This document shows positions 25,435-33,613 of a DNA stretch of 64,000 nucleotides, piece after piece. The notes under the pieces were generated by a model, which saw only the letters and a program-made list of their open reading frames with translations, made no database searches and was not told where the DNA came from. The position numbers and the translations under genes were made by a program. Source of the DNA: a virus; the IMG/VR virus record IMGVR_UViG_3300020190_000054, positions 1 to 64,000 of that record. One strand, given 5' to 3'. Every line of letters starts with the position of its first letter. The first letter of the stretch is position 1.

Positions 25435-26252
25435 CTAATTTCTTAGAGGGGTGGACTATCTCTTCATCCCTGTGGGATGCCGGACGCTAAATCTGGTATT
25501 ACGTAACAAGATCGTGTTACCCCCAGTAGTCTCTGCACCTTCCAATCACGGGCTTGATTGGCTTGGCTCAGGATTACCCTCGTCTTTACGTTAGGGCTTC
25601 CCTGAATTCATCCGGTTTGCACTCATCAATTACTCGATGAGGTGACAACGTTGAGCGTTCAGTTGAGGTATGATTTGGAAACCTGTTCATAAACAACATG
25701 GATCCAAAATTAGTTCCTGGATTTGGTAACCTTTACTTAACAGAAAGAGGAGAAGCTTTTGAAAAACAACTTGATGAAAACAACCAAGAATATTTTCAAA
25801 AAATTGCAATTAGCTCAACCAGTACTTATGACCGTATTTCTGTTCTTGTAAATGGAAGAAGAAAGAGGTTTCATCTTCACGTCTTGATGGCTATTGCTTT
25901 TTTAGGGTTAGATCTTCGTTCACATGGAACAAATAATTTTTCCCTTCAAGTAGATCACAAGGACAACAACAAAAGAAATAACTGCGTCGATAACCTTGAA
26001 ATCGTAACCAAACAAGAAAATCTTACAAGAGCTTGGGAAACCGGTTGTTACAAGAACAATGGTTTTGCTAGTAAAGGCAGACCGAAAAAAACTTTAAGAA
26101 AATTTTCTTCGGAAGACGTGAAGCAAATTAAAACTTTAAAAGAAGCAGGACTTTCTTATCGAAAGATTGCGGAAAAGTTTAACTGCAATCACGGTGCTAT
26201 TTACCAAATCCTAAAAGGAAATACCTACCAGGATCTGAACTAGCTATCAATA
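25435..26252 (-). other. Group I intron interrupting the capsid gene
   Basis: Minus-strand conserved core elements are seen: a hairpin CTCATC/GATGAG (P2-like), AATTCAGGGAAGCCCTAA, AATCCTGAGCCAAGCC (25560-25575), GGTGCAGAGACTA (25527-25539) and AAGAGATAGTCC (25453-25464, the P7 partner). These are the P4/Q-R/P7 consensus of group I introns, as in phage introns. The 3' end is near 25435 and is followed by capsid-coding sequence. The 5' end is less certain: GTCACCTC (25639-25646) could be the internal guide and pairs with AGGTG at 26255-26259, giving a U-G closing pair at 26253. An antisense HNH gene fills the 5' part. Confidence 0.75.
25698..26243 (+). CDS. HNH homing endonuclease, antisense to the capsid gene
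   Basis: 181 aa. The N-terminal NUMOD4-like region (GFGNLYLTERGEAFEKQ) is followed by RFHLHVLMAIAFLG, the HNH_3 core LQVDHKDNNKRNNCVDNLEI (DH at 86-87) and a C-terminal HTH (FSSEDVKQIKTLKEAGLSYR, KIAEKFNCNHGAIYQIL) like intron-encoded nuclease repeats. It is A/T-richer than the neighbouring capsid DNA. The gene runs opposite to the intron that seems to house it; its own promoter may be TATGAT near 25669. Confidence 0.85.
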   Translation: MDPKLVPGFGNLYLTERGEAFEKQLDENNQEYFQKIAISSTSTYDRISVLVNGRRKRFHLHVLMAIAFLGLDLRSHGTNNFSLQVDHKDNNKRNNCVDNLEIVTKQENLTRAWETGCYKNNGFASKGRPKKTLRKFSSEDVKQIKTLKEAGLSYRKIAEKFNCNHGAIYQILKGNTYQDLN

Positions 26253-26272
26253 AACACCTTGGTTTATCCTCC
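26253..26272 (-). promoter_or_regulatory. Candidate start region of the capsid gene (RBS and 5' mini-exon)
   Basis: On the minus strand GGAGGA (26267-26272), 9 nt, then GTG at 26257. That frame reads only five codons to a stop, so if used it must be joined by splicing to the 3' exon. A splice after 26253 and before 25434 would give M-L-D-QENDFPKILG. This is inference; the alternative is a start between the HNH gene and the intron core. Confidence 0.35.
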
Positions 26273-26352
26273 AGTGTTAATTTTGTTATCGGGTGAGAAG
26301 ACTTGGCTTTTGCCTCATCTACTACAAATTGTAGCAGTCAGTAATTTATTTA

Positions 26353-26892
26353 TTACGTGTACTGCATGGTAGGTGCTTTATAACGAGCACCCATCGAATT
26401 ACTGGAGCCATAAGACTCCGGATCAACTACAGCTTGCTGGAATCCAGGGAGACCCATGGCACCAGGAATAGCGCCAAGGGCTACACCGCCAAGACCGGCA
26501 GCAGCAGCAGAAGCAGGAACTAAACCAAGAGCCACGTTCCTACCTAGCACACGCGTAGTTGCCGCAGTTGCTTCAGGAATAGAACCTGCGCCACCTGCTA
26601 CATCAGCTAGCTCCAACAGAGCTTTCTGACGTAAACCGCCTTCACGCATCTTTGTTGCTTGTTCAAAAAGGAAGTCCTGTTGTTCTTGGCCCAAATTTTG
26701 GATACCTTTTACCATTTGAGGAGCGTACTTCCCGGCTAGAGCACGTGCCCCAAGTAAACCAGCTGCACCACCAAGACCACCGGCCGCAGCAGCAAGTGCC
26801 GCAGAACCGGGATCCTCTCCTTGAGAAAGGGCGTACCCACCCGTGGCTAAGCCAGCAGCAATAGGTACGCCATAAGCTAAGCGCTTACGCAT
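26353..26892 (-). CDS. Ala/Gly-rich hydrophobic virion protein
   Basis: 179 aa. Three Gly/Ala-rich hydrophobic stretches (about 8-25, 30-52, 118-145; e.g. AAGLGGVALGAIPGAMGLPG) surround a helical middle (EQQDFLFEQATKMREGG). It resembles other Gly/Ala-rich virion proteins in the 35-42 kb block. Lying between scaffold and capsid genes, it may be an internal head protein. No family was recognised. Confidence 0.55.
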   Translation of the reverse strand: MRKRLAYGVPIAAGLATGGYALSQGEDPGSAALAAAAGGLGGAAGLLGARALAGKYAPQMVKGIQNLGQEQQDFLFEQATKMREGGLRQKALLELADVAGGAGSIPEATAATTRVLGRNVALGLVPASAAAAGLGGVALGAIPGAMGLPGFQQAVVDPESYGSSNSMGARYKAPTMQYT

Positions 26893-26896
26893 CGCC

Positions 26897-27862
26897 TTAC
26901 TCCATCACAAACAGTTTGTTTGCCAGCGTTTGAGGCTGAGCTTGGTTCATGAGCCGCCAGGCGTTCTGGGGATCACGAGCCATTTGCTCGCTGAAATTAG
27001 CCCAGAAGTTTTCAGGTTGCTGAGGAGCATCAGCAGCCGGAGGGGCAGGGAACTGATTCATGGCAGTAGGTTGCACAGCTTCGGTGCGATAACCAGGACG
27101 CTCAAGTTCCACTTCGTTTTCGTACACGGGGTACGGACCTTCAGGACCAAAGAACTTCAGGGTGTAATCACTGAGAACGTCAGGATTAGTCAGGATTTCG
27201 TTGTACGCCAGGTTCTCTTGATGCTCATTAACAGCAAACTGGGCGTAACCCTGAATGGTATCAGCGGCGCGGTTTCCCCACGCGACGGCGCTGTCCAGCA
27301 TTGCCTCCAGATTCAGGGCGTAGTTGTTCAGAAGGGCGGGTGCCTCGATTCCGAACGCGTCCATTACTTGGCGGCTGTCCTGGCTCATTCCCAACTGGTC
27401 CGCGAGCGCCACCAAGGAGGGAGCTGACGAGGTTTGGGAAGAGTTGGGCGATAAGGCCGGGTTGGCTTGCCAGGTCTGCGGAGCCGATTGTTGCGTAACT
27501 TGGGCGCTGGCTTGTTGGCCGTAGTTCGCCGGGGAATACTGAGTCGTCGGCTGCGAGGGTTGACCCTGGAACGGGGATTGGACTGGTGCGCTCAGCAGAT
27601 TCACCACCTTGTTGAACGCCGATTCCCACGGATTCGAGATAGTTTCCGAGGTCGTCGGGGATTGGGGGGCGTACTGAGTAGGGGCTGATTGGTAATTGGG
27701 GGCCGCCTGCGGCACCGCTTGGGGGTAACTGGTACCCACCTGATACGGCACCGGAGCCGGGGAGGCTGCCTGTTGCGGAGCTGCCACCACGTAGCTGCTC
27801 GGAGCGACGGCTGCGGGTGCTGGGCTCGTCTGTGGGATCGATTGGACGGTAGCGTCCTGCAT
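26897..27862 (-). CDS. Scaffold-like protein overlapping the portal gene
   Basis: 321 aa. The first about 130 residues are Pro/Gln/Ser/Ala-rich and disordered (SPAPAAVAPSSYVVAAPQQ); the rest is helical (QVMDAFGIEAPALLNNYALN) and acidic. Size, composition and place between portal and capsid fit a scaffolding protein. ATG 27862 has a strong AAAGGAGA Shine-Dalgarno, so translation from inside the portal gene is credible. Its first 602 nt are read in the +1 frame relative to the portal, and this region is unusually GC-rich. Confidence 0.7.
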   Translation of the reverse strand: MQDATVQSIPQTSPAPAAVAPSSYVVAAPQQAASPAPVPYQVGTSYPQAVPQAAPNYQSAPTQYAPQSPTTSETISNPWESAFNKVVNLLSAPVQSPFQGQPSQPTTQYSPANYGQQASAQVTQQSAPQTWQANPALSPNSSQTSSAPSLVALADQLGMSQDSRQVMDAFGIEAPALLNNYALNLEAMLDSAVAWGNRAADTIQGYAQFAVNEHQENLAYNEILTNPDVLSDYTLKFFGPEGPYPVYENEVELERPGYRTEAVQPTAMNQFPAPPAADAPQQPENFWANFSEQMARDPQNAWRLMNQAQPQTLANKLFVME

Positions 27863-29609
27863 AACTCATCTCCTTTTGTAAGGCCTCTAATGTTCGATAC
27901 AGATATGGGGTTAAATCCAGTCTTGGATCCGCAGCCATCGGAAGATCCGGTGATTGCGGGTGAGGAGTCTGCATCATGCCCCCCACTAAACGAGCGAAAG
28001 AAGAATATGCATTCTGCAATTCGCCCACCATCCTGAACGGGAACCCAGATAACATCTCGGCCCGCTCCTCATCCGTCTTGGACGGGAAGAGGTATTTCAG
28101 TGCCTCAATGCTATCAACACCTAATTCCTGAAGGTTGCGCACCACAATGGAGTTGTTCAGGATGTCCTGTGTTGAATCCTCGTATACGGGACCCAACCAA
28201 CGCCATTGAACAGTAATGTCACCATCGGGAATTAGCCCCAGCACCCCTGGAGGAATCTGCTGGGTTTTAACGCATGCCATCATTAATTGCTTTACTTGAT
28301 CTTCAAAAGCAGTCAACGCATCTGCATAAAGCGCCAACTCGTTTTCATCAGCATTTTCGTCCGGCTCAACAGGTTTTTCAAGACCTGCTGCAGCTGCCAA
28401 TGTGGTGCGGAAAATCTGCTCTTCTTGATAAATAATTAATTCAAGACAGCGACAAATGCCATACGTATACACAGCATTTGCTTTTTTCTTTGATGTTGCC
28501 GAAACACGTCCAAATAAGGACTTGTACTCTGTTGCCGTTACACCAGCGGAAATAGACAGTTCATCAACACCGCCCAATGCCGTACGAATTTCTTCGCGGT
28601 ATTGACGAGCAAATGAATTTTGATCACCAGTAATAGCATCTGGAACAATGTAACCAACTCGATCGTTTGGTTCCAGGTTTGCAATGACTCGTGGAACACG
28701 GATTTGACCGTCAATGCCACGAGCTAAAGGATCAGATTTAAACCGAGACTGGCTTAAGCTGCCCATCCCAGTAAAGCCTGAATTAGCTGCAATGGAAGGG
28801 CGTTGAACAACGGTGTCACCACCAGCTTCCATCAGGTCAGTCTTAGGCCTGGAAGAAAGAAGAGTAGGATTACCAAAGAACTGAACGTTCTTACGCATGG
28901 TGCGAACCATTTCGTCATGCGTAACAATGTGATTGGCGAGTGCATCAAACTCACCAAATCCTTCAGTTGAAAAGCCTTTGGGGTTATTAAAGATTTCAAC
29001 ACAAGGGATAAACCCTAATGTGTTACGAAATGTTTTTGTTTTACCAGGGGTTGCATAGCTGGGTTGATCGAATGAAATTTCACCTTCCGCATGCGTTTCT
29101 TCAATCGTTTTTCTTTTGATCGAAAGTTTGATATAACGTCGCGCACCTTGATTAATCGTGGCTGGACCTGTCAATTTGGTTGCCGCAATATCTTGATCAA
29201 ACCCAATACCACGACGAACTTTATAGCTGTAGATAATTACGACTTCGTCCAGTTCTCCATCGATGTTGTAATACGTCCGATACTCATGTTTGCGGAAGTA
29301 ATACATTCTGTAATTACTGTCCGTGGGACGGATATAAAAAAGTCCTTGTCCGTCACAAAGAAAATAATCCCAGACTGAATCTAAGCGTGTATCAATTTGA
29401 TTGTACTTAAGAACGCGAGTGACAAAGTCCTTGCGTTGATTCCCAAAATTATCTTGCGCTGGAAAAAACTCAACCCCTTGGCGAATGCCAAAAAGTTTCA
29501 TTTGTGCTAAATGAGACGCAATGACCCCAGTATCGACCATTGCGCTACCGTCTCGTTCCAGGTAGGCGTCAATGATTTCTTTTAAGCGAGATTTTGCGTC
29601 AGCAGCCAT
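27261..29609 (-). CDS. Portal protein with long overlapping C-terminal tail
   Basis: 782 aa. The body has portal-like features: YLERDGSAMVDTGVIASHLA, a long alpha/beta core, VKQLMMACVKTQQIPPGVLG and DGDITVQWRWLGPVYEDSTQ (the late 'W-x-GP' helix region). It docks at the capsid vertex and binds the terminase. The canonical part ends near residue 590 (EALQKEMSYAGRYRPIDP). The last about 200 residues are Gly/Ser/Pro/Arg-rich and are encoded over the scaffold-like gene. Whether the tail is needed is unknown. It sits two small genes after terminase, as in many phages. Confidence 0.8.
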   Translation of the reverse strand: MAADAKSRLKEIIDAYLERDGSAMVDTGVIASHLAQMKLFGIRQGVEFFPAQDNFGNQRKDFVTRVLKYNQIDTRLDSVWDYFLCDGQGLFYIRPTDSNYRMYYFRKHEYRTYYNIDGELDEVVIIYSYKVRRGIGFDQDIAATKLTGPATINQGARRYIKLSIKRKTIEETHAEGEISFDQPSYATPGKTKTFRNTLGFIPCVEIFNNPKGFSTEGFGEFDALANHIVTHDEMVRTMRKNVQFFGNPTLLSSRPKTDLMEAGGDTVVQRPSIAANSGFTGMGSLSQSRFKSDPLARGIDGQIRVPRVIANLEPNDRVGYIVPDAITGDQNSFARQYREEIRTALGGVDELSISAGVTATEYKSLFGRVSATSKKKANAVYTYGICRCLELIIYQEEQIFRTTLAAAAGLEKPVEPDENADENELALYADALTAFEDQVKQLMMACVKTQQIPPGVLGLIPDGDITVQWRWLGPVYEDSTQDILNNSIVVRNLQELGVDSIEALKYLFPSKTDEERAEMLSGFPFRMVGELQNAYSSFARLVGGMMQTPHPQSPDLPMAADPRLDLTPYLYRTLEALQKEMSYAGRYRPIDPTDEPSTRSRRSEQLRGGSSATGSLPGSGAVSGGYQLPPSGAAGGPQLPISPYSVRPPIPDDLGNYLESVGIGVQQGGESAERTSPIPVPGSTLAADDSVFPGELRPTSQRPSYATIGSADLASQPGLIAQLFPNLVSSLLGGARGPVGNEPGQPPSNGRVRNRGTRPSEQLRPESGGNAGQRRRVGKPRR

Positions 29610-29645
29610 TAACTATTACGGGTCCAGGGTCACTCTAGGTTTATT

Positions 29646-29828
29646 TTACTCTTCTTCTACTTCATAACCAGCAGGGTCATTGACTTTTGTCAAGATGACT
29701 CCATTGCTTTTTATATCCCAATTCAGTACATCGCCTTCTTGCCAGCCCAGCTCTTCCATCAGTTCATCGGGAAACGTAAGAAAAAGCTCTCCGTTGTCGT
29801 CTTCTTCTACTTCAAGGATGTAGCTCAT
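29646..29828 (-). CDS. AbrB-like small protein
   Basis: 60 aa. The pattern GELFLTFPDELMEELGWQEG followed by DVLNWDIKSNGVILTKV is the swapped-hairpin AbrB/MazE fold found in small cyanobacterial and phage proteins. It is acidic at the C-terminus (GYEVEEE). It could be a transcription regulator or an antitoxin-like protein; no toxin partner is seen. It overlaps the stop/start of 29825-30118 by 4 nt. Confidence 0.6.
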   Translation of the reverse strand: MSYILEVEEDDNGELFLTFPDELMEELGWQEGDVLNWDIKSNGVILTKVNDPAGYEVEEE

Positions 29829-30118
29829 TTGGTCAAAAGCTTTTCCATAAGCTTATCAAGTTTAATGTTGATTTGTTTAAAGTGGTCTTGCATTTCTTGA
29901 ATTTCTCTTAAAAAGTCAACTTTTAACACATATTCCAGAGGGAGGCGGTTCACTTGGTGTTCCACTGAATTAACACGGTTTTCCTGGAGGTCAATAATTC
30001 TATTTAAATCCCGAATTTTTTCGTAAAATCTATTCAAAATTTTATTTGCTGTCCATACGCCGCCCGTGACCGACGAAGCAATGACGGTAGCAAGCAGCGC
30101 TAAATACTCTGGACCCAT
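29825..30118 (-). CDS. Membrane-anchored coiled-coil protein, holin/spanin candidate
   Basis: 97 aa. A single N-terminal hydrophobic segment (YLALLATVIASSVTGGVWTA) is followed by a charged coiled coil (LNRIIDLQENRVNSVEHQVN, FKQINIKLDKLMEKL). Such one-TM plus coiled-coil proteins occur as holin-like or spanin-like lysis factors, but also as tail or membrane factors. It lies between terminase and the AbrB-like gene. No lipobox is seen. Confidence 0.5.
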   Translation of the reverse strand: MGPEYLALLATVIASSVTGGVWTANKILNRFYEKIRDLNRIIDLQENRVNSVEHQVNRLPLEYVLKVDFLREIQEMQDHFKQINIKLDKLMEKLLTK

Positions 30119-30149
30119 GTCTGTAAAACTTTTTTTTCAATTCTAAGAT

Positions 30150-31676
30150 CTAGAAATCAAGTTGAAGTTGTCCTTTTCTAGCAAGACCGGTCACCAACCA
30201 AACAAGCGCATCTACACAGTCGTCGTGACTGCTTACGCCAAAGTTTGTAAGCTCTTCAAACATATTGGTGAAGTTGCGGTAACGATTAAAAACAATCTTG
30301 CGGTCTTCAAACATACCAATAATCCCACGGAATCGAGCTAATTTATCCGCTCGGAATCCCTTAACGGGATGCCAAATTAAATTGTACAAACCCTCATTAC
30401 TTAAGCAAATACGTTTAAAGTCTGCTTCCAGAGATGCCTGATACTGTACAGCTTCACTCCAAATATCGCACGTCGAATAAGTCGGAAAATAGTTACCGTT
30501 TTCGTCCTTACCTACCACAGACCAATCATTAAGCAATTCTTTAAGGGCATCCAATTTTTCAAGATTACCCATGACACGAATACGGCGGTAATCAATAATA
30601 TGAATGCGATCTCCAATACGACCGCCAAGAACCATTACGGTGTAATCATTCTTTTCTCTGACTCCAGCAGATAAGTCAACCCCAATACCAAGTGCATCAA
30701 ATTCTGTAGAAATTTCGGCTTTAACGATTAATTCTGGTGCAAGAGACAATTCATTTTGTCGAATAATTTGATTCATGTACTGGAACGAAAAAGCAATAGG
30801 TGCTTGTCGTTTCTTTTCTTTTAGATACTCCAGAGACCACATCTCTGGCCAATACGACAATTCATCTCCTGTTTTGGGATCAGTCAGAATTGCAGAAAGA
30901 ACAATTTGCGACCAATTGTTTTGATCGTTAAATGTTGTGGCATGAATGTCATCATGCCGGAAACGTGTACCAAGACAGACTGCGCGACCACCTTCGAACA
31001 TCGTTGGTGCAATCACAGCATTCCAGTTATCCTGCATCATCTTTCTGATGTCAGGATTTGAAATGTCAGCAGCTGATTTGATAGGGTCATCAATGATTAC
31101 CAAGTGAGAACGCTTGGATGTCACTGAACCTTTAAGGCCTGCCGCACAAAGAGTAAATTGTTCATCACCTGTTACGTCAATGCCAGCAAATTTATGATCG
31201 ATTGACCAATATTCATTGCTGGTGACGTTTTTTAAAAGACGTACAGAGGGAAAAACTTCTTGATACCGTTTGCTTTCAATAATTCGTTTAATAGTTGCTG
31301 ATTTAGAACGCGCAATATCAACCGTGTAAGACAAGTAAAGAATCTGTAACGGAAGCTTAGCTTGAGTGTGAATACCAATAGCCCATGCAGTAAATAAACC
31401 AAGGACTGTTGATTTAGCCGAACCCCTGGGGCCAAGAAGATCTACGTTTGGACCAGCAATTTTAATAAGGCACGAACTATCTTGATCTGTTACAAAGTGA
31501 TGATGCCATTCTTTGTGATGCCGAGCAGGGGGTTTGTCTGCGACGTACTCACAAAAATAACCAAAGTCTTCGCGAGCCTTCTTAAGATCAGTTTCGTTTT
31601 TAGGAACTTTGATCTGGTGATTACGCGCAGCCGCTTTTGCGTTGCGCCGATACGCGAGATGAACGTAAGAAGGCAC
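30150..31676 (-). CDS. terL: Terminase large subunit
   Basis: 508 aa from GTG 31676. The ATPase domain shows Walker A GPRGSAKST (82-90), a coupling region and Walker B LVIIDD (192-197) followed by P. The nuclease domain begins IGVDLSAG (Asp334) and ends with SSHDDCVDALVWL, carrying metal-binding Asp residues. It cuts and pumps DNA into the prohead through the portal. No small subunit is recognised; 33614-34231 is a weak candidate. Confidence 0.93.
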   Translation of the reverse strand: MPSYVHLAYRRNAKAAARNHQIKVPKNETDLKKAREDFGYFCEYVADKPPARHHKEWHHHFVTDQDSSCLIKIAGPNVDLLGPRGSAKSTVLGLFTAWAIGIHTQAKLPLQILYLSYTVDIARSKSATIKRIIESKRYQEVFPSVRLLKNVTSNEYWSIDHKFAGIDVTGDEQFTLCAAGLKGSVTSKRSHLVIIDDPIKSAADISNPDIRKMMQDNWNAVIAPTMFEGGRAVCLGTRFRHDDIHATTFNDQNNWSQIVLSAILTDPKTGDELSYWPEMWSLEYLKEKKRQAPIAFSFQYMNQIIRQNELSLAPELIVKAEISTEFDALGIGVDLSAGVREKNDYTVMVLGGRIGDRIHIIDYRRIRVMGNLEKLDALKELLNDWSVVGKDENGNYFPTYSTCDIWSEAVQYQASLEADFKRICLSNEGLYNLIWHPVKGFRADKLARFRGIIGMFEDRKIVFNRYRNFTNMFEELTNFGVSSHDDCVDALVWLVTGLARKGQLQLDF

Positions 31677-31703
31677 AGAACTAAATCAGAGTATTGCTAA
31701 ATA

Positions 31704-33074
31704 CTAACCGAATACGGCTTGCTGTCTGAACGGATCTTCTGATTGAGCTTGGCGACGATACTCTTTAGACGCCGCACTGGCTGCCTTTGCTTTCTGTGGA
31801 TCGTACTCAGATTGAAATGCACCCTGTGCTTTTTGTTCTTCTGAAGTTTTTGCTGCAGTAGCAATTGCAGTTTCGAACTGTTGATCTTCTGGAGCGGTGG
31901 ACAAACCAGGACCCGTTTGAGGAGATCTATCAAATGGATTTTGAATCATATAGCCTTCACCTGGTTTAAATTTTGATCCAGGTGTAATAAGGGGCATGAT
32001 ATTACTTGGATGGTACGAACCAGGAGGCCTATCCATGCCCCTTGGGCCAAGGTTTGAAGAAGGTGCCTGAGCAATCAGCTCACCTCTTGGGCCTTTGGAA
32101 GAAGACCAATCAACTGCTTCACCTTTTGCTTGATCTAACAACTTGTTTTCAAATTCTTCAATTTTTTCTTCTGATTGCATATTCGCTTGTTCTTTTTCCC
32201 ACAAGATAGAATACGCATTTTGCACTTTCTCGGAAGCACGTCTTTGACGATAATCTTCTCGTCCAACATTTTCTAAACCGTATTGTTGAACTTCGTAATC
32301 TTCAGGAGTTGCTGCACGATCAAAGTAAGAATAATTTCCTTCTACCAGGGGTATTTCAAACCCCATTTCAACTAACTGTTGTCTGTAAGCTGCACGAGAT
32401 GGAGCATCTGCCGTACTTTTATATTTAGCATTTTCTAAAGGAGTTTTGTAAAGCTGTTCAAATAAAGCAGTTCGTTGTTGTGAAGCAGCATTATATCGAT
32501 CCATATAAGTGGACATATCTCCACCCGTAGGATATGGCGCCAACCTGTCTGCGGCTTCTGCATAACGTTTATACAATTTACTGCCTAAGCTATATCCTAA
32601 ATTTTCTCGCGAAAAGTAACCTCCGTATTCTCCATACGCAGGAGAATAATAAACATTTGGAGTGATGTAATTAGTTGCCGGAACTTCTGCGTAATAACCT
32701 TCTGCTGTTTTTTGTAATGCTGGCGATGGTTTTTGATTTGCTTTAACTTGCTCCAGGGCTTGTTTATAAACCCTTTCGGCTCTTTGTTCTGGAGTCTCTT
32801 TAGGCGCTTTAGGTTTTGGAGGTGGTTCAACAACCGATCTTTGAACTAAGTCGGGAGAAACAGAAGCCAGAGTTCCGCTGCTGCGTTGCAAATCATATGT
32901 TTGCGTAGCAAGAGCTTTTTGAGGATCTCCTCCAGCGCTTGCTAAAGGTACATAAGCACCCCTGGGCAAAAAAGGATTCGCACCTGGTTTTGCATTGGGA
33001 TTATTCCTATACCACTCGGCAGGTCTTATGCCATACGTTTTGTGAATCCAGTTATATAAATTTTCGTTAACCAT
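31704..33074 (-). CDS. Virion-associated protein, unknown
   Basis: 456 aa, hydrophilic. It starts MVNENLYNWIHKTYGIRPAE, has a Pro/Lys-rich linker at about 85-100, a Tyr-rich middle (YFSRENLGYSLGSKLYKRY) and a helical, Gln-rich C-terminus. Composition resembles the 295-aa and 214-aa proteins of the same block, which may be packaged with DNA. No motif was recognised. Confidence 0.55.
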   Translation of the reverse strand: MVNENLYNWIHKTYGIRPAEWYRNNPNAKPGANPFLPRGAYVPLASAGGDPQKALATQTYDLQRSSGTLASVSPDLVQRSVVEPPPKPKAPKETPEQRAERVYKQALEQVKANQKPSPALQKTAEGYYAEVPATNYITPNVYYSPAYGEYGGYFSRENLGYSLGSKLYKRYAEAADRLAPYPTGGDMSTYMDRYNAASQQRTALFEQLYKTPLENAKYKSTADAPSRAAYRQQLVEMGFEIPLVEGNYSYFDRAATPEDYEVQQYGLENVGREDYRQRRASEKVQNAYSILWEKEQANMQSEEKIEEFENKLLDQAKGEAVDWSSSKGPRGELIAQAPSSNLGPRGMDRPPGSYHPSNIMPLITPGSKFKPGEGYMIQNPFDRSPQTGPGLSTAPEDQQFETAIATAAKTSEEQKAQGAFQSEYDPQKAKAASAASKEYRRQAQSEDPFRQQAVFG

Positions 33075-33083
33075 TGTTCTGTT

Positions 33084-33239
33084 TTACTTCTTTTTGTTTT
33101 TTTGCTCTTGATATTTACGAGCTTTATCTAATGCAGCTTTGCGTTTTTCTTTATCGGACATTTCAGTCCCATCTTCTTTTTTAGCTTCTTTCTTCTTGAA
33201 ATGCTCAAGAAGTTGAGGCGGCATCTTACCCTTAGCCAT
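33084..33239 (-). CDS. 51-aa Lys-rich protein
   Basis: A short frame from ATG 33239 (overlapping the stop of the gene upstream) to TAA 33084. MAKGKMPPQLLEHFKKKEAK begins a strongly basic helical protein ending KYQEQKNKKK. It is coupled by the TGATG-type overlap to 33239-33577. This is probably a small virion or DNA-binding protein. Confidence 0.55.
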   Translation of the reverse strand: MAKGKMPPQLLEHFKKKEAKKEDGTEMSDKEKRKAALDKARKYQEQKNKKK

Positions 33240-33577
33240 CAGCGCTGAACCATTTGACGAATGCGATCAACCATCGCCTGGTAATCCGGCGTACCTTGCT
33301 CGGGCATGCGACGTGCACGACCAGGACCAAACACAATGCCTGGACTTAATTGAACGGGGCCTGGATTTTGGAATCCAGCGCGAGTGGCAGGAGAAGGAAA
33401 AGGAGCAACAGGCGCTTCACCTTTAGCTGCTTGTGCGAACACTGCTTCAGCTCCTTCAGGACTTTCTTGCTGCTGCACTTCTTGTGCGCGTTGGCCAATA
33501 GCAGCACGACGCTGACGAATACCTTCAGCTGCTAAAGCTCGCTCATTAGGCCCCATGCCACGAGTTTCTGCACCCAT
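33239..33577 (-). CDS. Small virion-region protein, unknown
   Basis: 112 aa, Ala/Arg/Gln/Pro-rich. N-terminal helix (ERALAAEGIRQRRAAIGQRA), then a Pro/Gly-rich segment (SPGIVFGPGRARRMPEQG). No family was recognised. The start is ATG 33577. Confidence 0.5.
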   Translation of the reverse strand: MGAETRGMGPNERALAAEGIRQRRAAIGQRAQEVQQQESPEGAEAVFAQAAKGEAPVAPFPSPATRAGFQNPGPVQLSPGIVFGPGRARRMPEQGTPDYQAMVDRIRQMVQR

Positions 33578-33613
33578 TTCTATTAAGAATTCTTTATAAG
33601 TATCTTAGCTTAA

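Noticed and set aside
27301-28036. Several plus-strand open frames over the portal/scaffold overlap
   Set aside because: They arise from the high GC content of the dual-coding segment; no start signals and Arg/Gly-rich shadow composition.
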